A stretch of DNA of 18,205 bases from assembly GCA_035429805.1 (NCBI GenBank), contig DAOMFL010000070.1, positions 1 through 18,205 of the forward strand, read 5' to 3'. The translations under genes were made by a program, and so were the position numbers. Positions 14,220 to 18,205 of the stretch are shown one piece after another; the stretch's first letter is position 1, and each line of letters begins with the position of its first letter. The notes beneath the pieces are model-generated. The model saw only the letters and a program-made list of their open reading frames with translations, made no database searches and was not told where the DNA came from. Source of the stretch: JALORV01 sp035429805. Its GTDB lineage: Bacteria > Pseudomonadota > Gammaproteobacteria > Burkholderiales > Burkholderiaceae_F.

Positions 14220-15346
14220 CGCACAGCCGGGTCGTGGTCGGGATGTCCGGCGGGGTCGACTCCGCGGTCGCGGCATGGCTGCTGAAGCAAGCGGGCCACG
14301 AGGTCGTCGGCCTCTTCATGAAGAACTGGGAGGACGACGACGATGATGAGTACTGCTCGACGCGGCAGGACCTGATCGATGCCGCGGCTGTCGCGGACGT
14401 CATCGGCATCGAACTGGAGGCGGTCAACTTTGCCGCCGAATACAGGGAGCGTGTATTTGCGGAGTTCCTGCGCGAGTACTCGGCCGGACGGACGCCGAAT
14501 CCCGACGTGCTCTGCAACGCCGAGATCAAGTTCAAGGCGTTTCTCGATCACGCGATCAGGCTCGGCGCCGATCGCATTGCGACGGGCCACTATGCACGCG
14601 TAAGACAGAGCGACGGCAGCTTCGAACTGCTGCGCGGCATCGACCCCGGCAAGGACCAGAGCTACTTCCTGCATCGGCTGAACCAGGCGCAGCTGGCGCG
14701 CACGTTGTTCCCGGTCGGAGACCTGCGCAAGACCAGGGTGCGCGAGATCGCGCGGGACATCGGCCTGCCGAACGCGGCAAAGCGAGACTCGACCGGCATC
14801 TGCTTCATCGGCGAGCGGCCGTTTCGCGAATTCCTGAACCGCTACCTGCCGATGCAGCCCGGCCCGATCCGTGATGACGCTGGCCGCGTGATCGGCGAGC
14901 ACGTCGGGCTGGCGTTCTACACACTGGGCCAGCGCAAGGGCATCGGCATCGGCGGGCTGCGGGGCGCCGCACAGGAACCGTGGTTTGTCGCACGCAAGGA
15001 GATGGCGAGCAACACGCTGTGGGTCGTGCAGGGCCATGATCATCCGTGGCTGATGACCGACCAGGTCGCTGCGATCGATGCGTCGTGGATCAACGGCCGT
15101 TCACCGGCGCCCAGTACCCGGCTTACGGCGAAGACGCGCTATCGGCAAGCCGATGCCGGCTGCGTGGTCACCACCGTCGACGGCAGCCGCTTCGAACTCG
15201 CGTTCGACGAGCCACAGTGGGCCGTCACGCCGGGCCAGTCGGTCGTGCTCTATCAGGAAGAAGTTAGTCTGGGTGGCGGAGTGATAGCGGGGGCTTCGAT
15301 GGCTAGACTGGCCCGAGCTTCCACCGTCGGTCACGCCGCTTCATGA
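14216..15346 (+). CDS. mnmA: tRNA-specific 2-thiouridylase MnmA
   Basis: The 376-residue enzyme puts the 2-thio group on wobble U34 of tRNA-Lys, -Glu and -Gln, using ATP and sulfur relayed by the IscS/Tus system. The PP-loop SGGVDS is at 11-16. The two catalytic cysteines are present: Cys100 (NPDVLCNAEIKF) and Cys196 (DSTGICFIGER). Acidic NWEDDDDDEYC (about 37-47) is typical. The family normally ends near YQEEVSLGGGVI; here about 20 extra residues follow (ending in STVGHAAS), the last codons overlapping the next gene. The start at 14216 is set by the ATGA overlap with nudJ and by the N-terminus THSRVVVGMSGGVDS. The frame is open 24 codons further upstream, but those lie inside nudJ. Confidence 0.96.
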   Translation: MTHSRVVVGMSGGVDSAVAAWLLKQAGHEVVGLFMKNWEDDDDDEYCSTRQDLIDAAAVADVIGIELEAVNFAAEYRERVFAEFLREYSAGRTPNPDVLCNAEIKFKAFLDHAIRLGADRIATGHYARVRQSDGSFELLRGIDPGKDQSYFLHRLNQAQLARTLFPVGDLRKTRVREIARDIGLPNAAKRDSTGICFIGERPFREFLNRYLPMQPGPIRDDAGRVIGEHVGLAFYTLGQRKGIGIGGLRGAAQEPWFVARKEMASNTLWVVQGHDHPWLMTDQVAAIDASWINGRSPAPSTRLTAKTRYRQADAGCVVTTVDGSRFELAFDEPQWAVTPGQSVVLYQEEVSLGGGVIAGASMARLARASTVGHAAS

Positions 15347-16686
15347 GCCGCAAGGCGCTGCTCTTTTCGCTGTCGATTTCAGTCGCCGCCGGCGCCGGCA
15401 TGGTGGCCTGTGGCGGCGGCAACGACGTGGCCCCTGTGGCGTCGCCGACGCCCTCGCCCGGTCCGACGCCGACCCCTGCGCCCACTCCAACACCAGCGCC
15501 GACGCCGACGCCGACGCCGGCACCTGCACCATCGCCACCGTCACCTCCGCCGCCGCCTCCGCCGGCCGCGCCGTTCGAAATCAATGTCCAGACGCCGCCC
15601 CCGGCCACGTCGAGCGGAGTGAATCCGAAACTCACACTTTTTGCCACGGGCCTGTCGACGCCGTGGAGTATGGCGTTCCTGCCGGATGGCCGCTTGCTGG
15701 TGACGCAGAAGCCGGGCCAACTACGCCTCATCAGCGCCGATGGCACGACGGCCTCGGCGCCGATTTCCGGCGTACCCACGGTCGACGCCCGCGATCAGGG
15801 CGGACTGCTCGACGTCGCCATCGATCCGCAATTCGCGACGAATCGGCGCGTGTACCTGACGTTTTCCGAACCGGTCGTGGCCGGGTCGACCAATCGCACG
15901 GCCGTCGCGCGTGGTGATCTCAGCGCCGACGCGGCCTCGCTGCAGAACGTCAGCGTGATCTTCCGGCAGTCGCCCGAAAAGTCGAGCACGGGTCACTTCG
16001 GCAGCCGAATTGTCTTCCGTCCCGACGGCACACTGTTCGTGACACTCGGCGAGCGGCAGGGCTTCCCCACGGAAGCGCAGTTGCTGAATTCGCAGCTCGG
16101 CAAGGTCGTGCGGATCAATGCGGACGGATCGATCCCTTCGGACAACCCGTACGCAACCAGTGCGGACATCGCCACACGGCCGATCTGGAGCTACGGTCAC
16201 CGCAATCCGCAGGCCGCCGCTCTGCACCCAGTCACCGGAGAACTCTGGGTCACGGAACACGGCCCGCAGGGCGGCGACGAAGTCAATGTCGCGCTGCCGA
16301 TGCGCAACTTCGGCTGGCCGAATGTCTCCTACGGTTGCAACTACGGCGATCCGGTCGGCACAAATTGCCGCTATGGCGGAGGCACCCATAACGCGCCCTA
16401 CACACCGCCGCTGGCGTTCTGGTATCCGACCTCGACTGCGCCCGGCGGCGCGATGTTCTACACCGGAGACAAATTTCCGGAGTGGAAAGGCAGCTTCTTC
16501 GTCGGTGGACTTGCCGGCAACAAGACGCTTTATCGGCTCGTGGTAAACAGCGCAAACAGCGCGATTGTCGGCCAGGAGCCATTCTTCGCCGCACAGCACG
16601 AGATCCGCGACCTGAAGCAGGGTCCGGACGGCTGGATCTACATGATCAGCCGCAACGCCAACGCGATCTACCGAATCGAGCGCTGA
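15343..16686 (+). CDS. PQQ-dependent sugar dehydrogenase-like lipoprotein (glucose/sorbosone dehydrogenase family)
   Basis: The 447-residue protein has a signal sequence ending in MVAC (Cys23), a likely lipid-attachment site, then a Pro/Thr/Ala-rich tether (about 31-76). The rest is a six-bladed beta-propeller of the GSDH/YliI type: STPWSMAFLPDGRLLVTQKPG, GGLLDVAIDPQF, GHFGSRIVFRPDGTLFVTLGE with His218 at the expected catalytic position, IWSYGHRNPQAAALHP, and EHGPQGGDEVN. Cys332 and Cys342 sit in a loop and may form a disulfide. Relatives oxidise aldose sugars with PQQ in the periplasm; the true substrate here is unknown and no pqq biosynthesis gene is in the window. The ATG overlaps the mnmA stop (ATGA) and lacks its own Shine-Dalgarno, suggesting coupled translation. 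It ends 124 nt before the UDP-glucose dehydrogenase gene. Confidence 0.9.
   Translation: MSRKALLFSLSISVAAGAGMVACGGGNDVAPVASPTPSPGPTPTPAPTPTPAPTPTPTPAPAPSPPSPPPPPPPAAPFEINVQTPPPATSSGVNPKLTLFATGLSTPWSMAFLPDGRLLVTQKPGQLRLISADGTTASAPISGVPTVDARDQGGLLDVAIDPQFATNRRVYLTFSEPVVAGSTNRTAVARGDLSADAASLQNVSVIFRQSPEKSSTGHFGSRIVFRPDGTLFVTLGERQGFPTEAQLLNSQLGKVVRINADGSIPSDNPYATSADIATRPIWSYGHRNPQAAALHPVTGELWVTEHGPQGGDEVNVALPMRNFGWPNVSYGCNYGDPVGTNCRYGGGTHNAPYTPPLAFWYPTSTAPGGAMFYTGDKFPEWKGSFFVGGLAGNKTLYRLVVNSANSAIVGQEPFFAAQHEIRDLKQGPDGWIYMISRNANAIYRIER
15433..15570 (+). repeat. Pro/Thr/Ala-rich coding repeat (tether)
   Basis: About 46 codons encode PTPTPAP and PPP runs, with in-frame CCGACG hexamers (three tandem copies near 15500-15520). 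Such tracts can change length in steps of whole codons without breaking the frame, altering the distance between lipid anchor and catalytic propeller. Confidence 0.65.
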
Positions 16687-16799
16687 TCGACGGCGGGCGG
16701 CTTCCGGCCGTGCCCCCTCGCGCCAGCACCAGTTCATGGCGCGCTGATGACGGCCTGGCGAATGCCAAGGCACTGCATCCTTTATCCTCCGGGCTCTTG

Positions 16800-16804
16800 A
16801 GGAG
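16800..16804 (+). promoter_or_regulatory. Ribosome binding site supporting the GTG start of UDP-glucose dehydrogenase
   Basis: AGGAG, within GAGGAGAGG, lies 6 nt before the GTG at 16811. A possible -10 element TATCCT (16783-16788) is just upstream, without a clear -35. Confidence 0.55.
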
Positions 16805-16810
16805 AGGCGC

Positions 16811-18172
16811 GTGTCGATCGTCATTGCGGGAACGGGCTACGTCGGGCTGGTGACCGGCGCGTGCCTGTGCGAAGTGGGTCATTCCGTGTTCTGTGTCGAC
16901 ATTGATCCCAAGCGGGTCGAGAAGCTCACGCGCGGAGAGGTCCCGTTCTACGAACCGGGACTCGCGACGCTCGTCGAAAGCGGCGTCGGATCGGGACGGC
17001 TGTCCTTCACGACCTCTCTGAAAGACGCTTACCTGCGCAGCAAGGAGGACCGCACGCTGAGTGCGCCGGTCGTGATGATCGCCGTCGGCACGCCGTCGGG
17101 CGAAGACGGTTCTGCCGACATCAGCGGCGTGCTGCAGGTGGCGAAGGAGATCGGCCGGGTCATCGACGAGTACACAGTGGTCGCGTCGAAGTCGACGGTG
17201 CCGGTGGGCACCGGCGACCGCGTCGCGCAGGCTATCGCCGAAGCCGGCGCCGACCCGAAGCTCTTCGATGTCGTCAGCAACCCTGAATTCCTGAAGGAAG
17301 GCGCCGCGGTCGACGACTTCATGCGGCCGAGCCGCATTGTCGTCGGCGCCAATTCGCCGGCGGCCGAAAAGTTGATGCTCGAGTTGTACCGCCCGTTCAA
17401 CATGAACCACGATCGCGTGCTGACGATGAGCCGGCGCGAATCCGAACTCACGAAGTACGCCGCCAATGCGCTGCTCGCGACCAAGATCAGCTTCATCAAC
17501 GAGGTTGCCAATCTGTGCGATCGTCTGGGGGTGGACATTGACAGCGTGCGGCGTGGCATCGGATCCGACCCCCGCATCGGCCACGCCTTCATCTACGCCG
17601 GCGCAGGTTATGGTGGATCGTGCTTTCCGAAGGACGTGAAGGCGCTGATTCACACCGCCAGGACCATCGACGTCGATCCGCTCGTATTGCAGGCGACCCA
17701 CGAGCGCAACGAGCAGCAGAAGCACTATGTGCTCGACCAGGTGAAGCAGCAGTTCGGAGCCGACCTCTCCGGCCGGACTTTTGGCGTATGGGGACTCTCT
17801 TTCAAGCCCGGCACGGATGACGTGCGTGAGGCCCCGGCACTGACGATCGTGCGTGGATTGCTGGACGCCGGCGCGGCAGTGCAGGCCTTCGATCCGGTGG
17901 CAGCCCCTCTGTTCGAGCAGCAGTTGATCCGTGACATGGGCCGATGCGATCGGTTCCGGCTCGTTGCGGACAAGTACTCGGCGCTCAATGGCACCGACGC
18001 CCTGGTACTGGTCACCGAGTGGAAGGAGTTCCGCAGCCCCGATTTCCGGAAGATCCGCAGCCTGCTGAAGCAGCCGGTGATCTTCGACGGGCGCAACCAG
18101 TACGATGCGGCCCGGCTACGGTCCGAGGGGTGGACCTACATCGGCGTCGGGCGCGGAGCGATGCCGAACTGA
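16811..18172 (+). CDS. ugd: UDP-glucose 6-dehydrogenase
   Basis: The 453-residue enzyme oxidises UDP-glucose to UDP-glucuronate with two NAD+, supplying precursors for capsule, exopolysaccharide or modified lipid A. The N-terminal Rossmann motif is GTGYVG (7-12) followed by the acidic end DIDPKR. Further family blocks are VGTPSGEDGSAD, KSTVPVGT, NPEFLKEGAAVDDF and KYAANALLATKISFINE. The catalytic cysteine is Cys271 in GYGGSCFPKD. The C-terminal UDP-binding domain has FGVWGLSFKPGTDDVREAP. A GDP-mannose dehydrogenase is the closest alternative; the sequence blocks favour UDP-glucose. The GTG start is backed by AGGAG 6 nt upstream and gives the family N-terminus SIVIAGTGYVG. No polysaccharide gene is seen in the remaining 33 bases, so its pathway context lies outside the window. 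Confidence 0.93.
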   Translation: MSIVIAGTGYVGLVTGACLCEVGHSVFCVDIDPKRVEKLTRGEVPFYEPGLATLVESGVGSGRLSFTTSLKDAYLRSKEDRTLSAPVVMIAVGTPSGEDGSADISGVLQVAKEIGRVIDEYTVVASKSTVPVGTGDRVAQAIAEAGADPKLFDVVSNPEFLKEGAAVDDFMRPSRIVVGANSPAAEKLMLELYRPFNMNHDRVLTMSRRESELTKYAANALLATKISFINEVANLCDRLGVDIDSVRRGIGSDPRIGHAFIYAGAGYGGSCFPKDVKALIHTARTIDVDPLVLQATHERNEQQKHYVLDQVKQQFGADLSGRTFGVWGLSFKPGTDDVREAPALTIVRGLLDAGAAVQAFDPVAAPLFEQQLIRDMGRCDRFRLVADKYSALNGTDALVLVTEWKEFRSPDFRKIRSLLKQPVIFDGRNQYDAARLRSEGWTYIGVGRGAMPN

Positions 18173-18205
18173 CGTCACGGGCACAGGTTCCGGCTTGAAA
18201 GCGAA

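Overview
The window is a GC-rich (roughly two-thirds G+C by eye), densely coding stretch of proteobacterial chromosome. Genes are separated by a few bases or overlap by 4-14 nt, and there is no RNA gene, insertion sequence, integrase or CRISPR array. The gene set fits a Beta- or Gammaproteobacterium: three-subunit Pnt transhydrogenase, GlcDEF glycolate oxidase, nudJ next to mnmA as in E. coli, and a small secreted protein with a C-terminal module I recall from Betaproteobacteria. Finer placement is not possible from sequence reading alone.

Layout. (1) 1-2312, plus strand: the 3' end of an RND efflux pump gene, overlapped at its stop codon by a secreted alpha/beta hydrolase with an intact Ser-Asp-His triad. 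(2) 2325-3578, minus strand, convergent with it: a lipoprotein with an alpha/beta-hydrolase-like layout but no serine at the nucleophile elbow. (3) 3741-8714, plus strand: glcD, glcE, glcF, then a CidA/LrgA-like and a CidB/LrgB-like membrane protein gene, a compact five-gene unit. It encodes a membrane-linked glycolate (2-hydroxyacid) dehydrogenase together with homologues of the chloroplast glycolate/glycerate carrier PLGG1. (4) 8733-9323, plus strand: a protein with two helix-hairpin-helix modules, a TfoX C-terminal-like part followed by a Cdd1-like part. (5) 9411-13579, minus strand: pntAA, pntAB, pntB and pncA (proton-translocating NAD(P) transhydrogenase plus nicotinamidase, a pyridine-nucleotide unit), and after a 145-bp gap a small secreted Gly/Pro/Cys-rich protein. 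(6) 13743-16686, plus strand, divergent from pntAA: nudJ, mnmA and a lipoprotein PQQ-type sugar dehydrogenase, joined by two ATGA overlaps. (7) 16811-18172: UDP-glucose 6-dehydrogenase, followed by 33 non-coding bases.

Most of this is housekeeping metabolism. The best candidate for something under-described is the glcDEF-lrgAB unit, read as a 2-hydroxyacid transport-and-oxidation module in which LrgAB replaces the usual GlcA/LctP-type permease. Secondary points are the apparently catalytically dead hydrolase lipoprotein beside a related active hydrolase, the TfoX_C-Cdd1 arrangement, and the Cys/Gly/Pro-rich secreted protein. No long stretch lacks genes; the largest intergenic gaps are 163 bp (13580-13742), 162 bp (3579-3740), 145 bp (9885-10029) and 124 bp (16687-16810).
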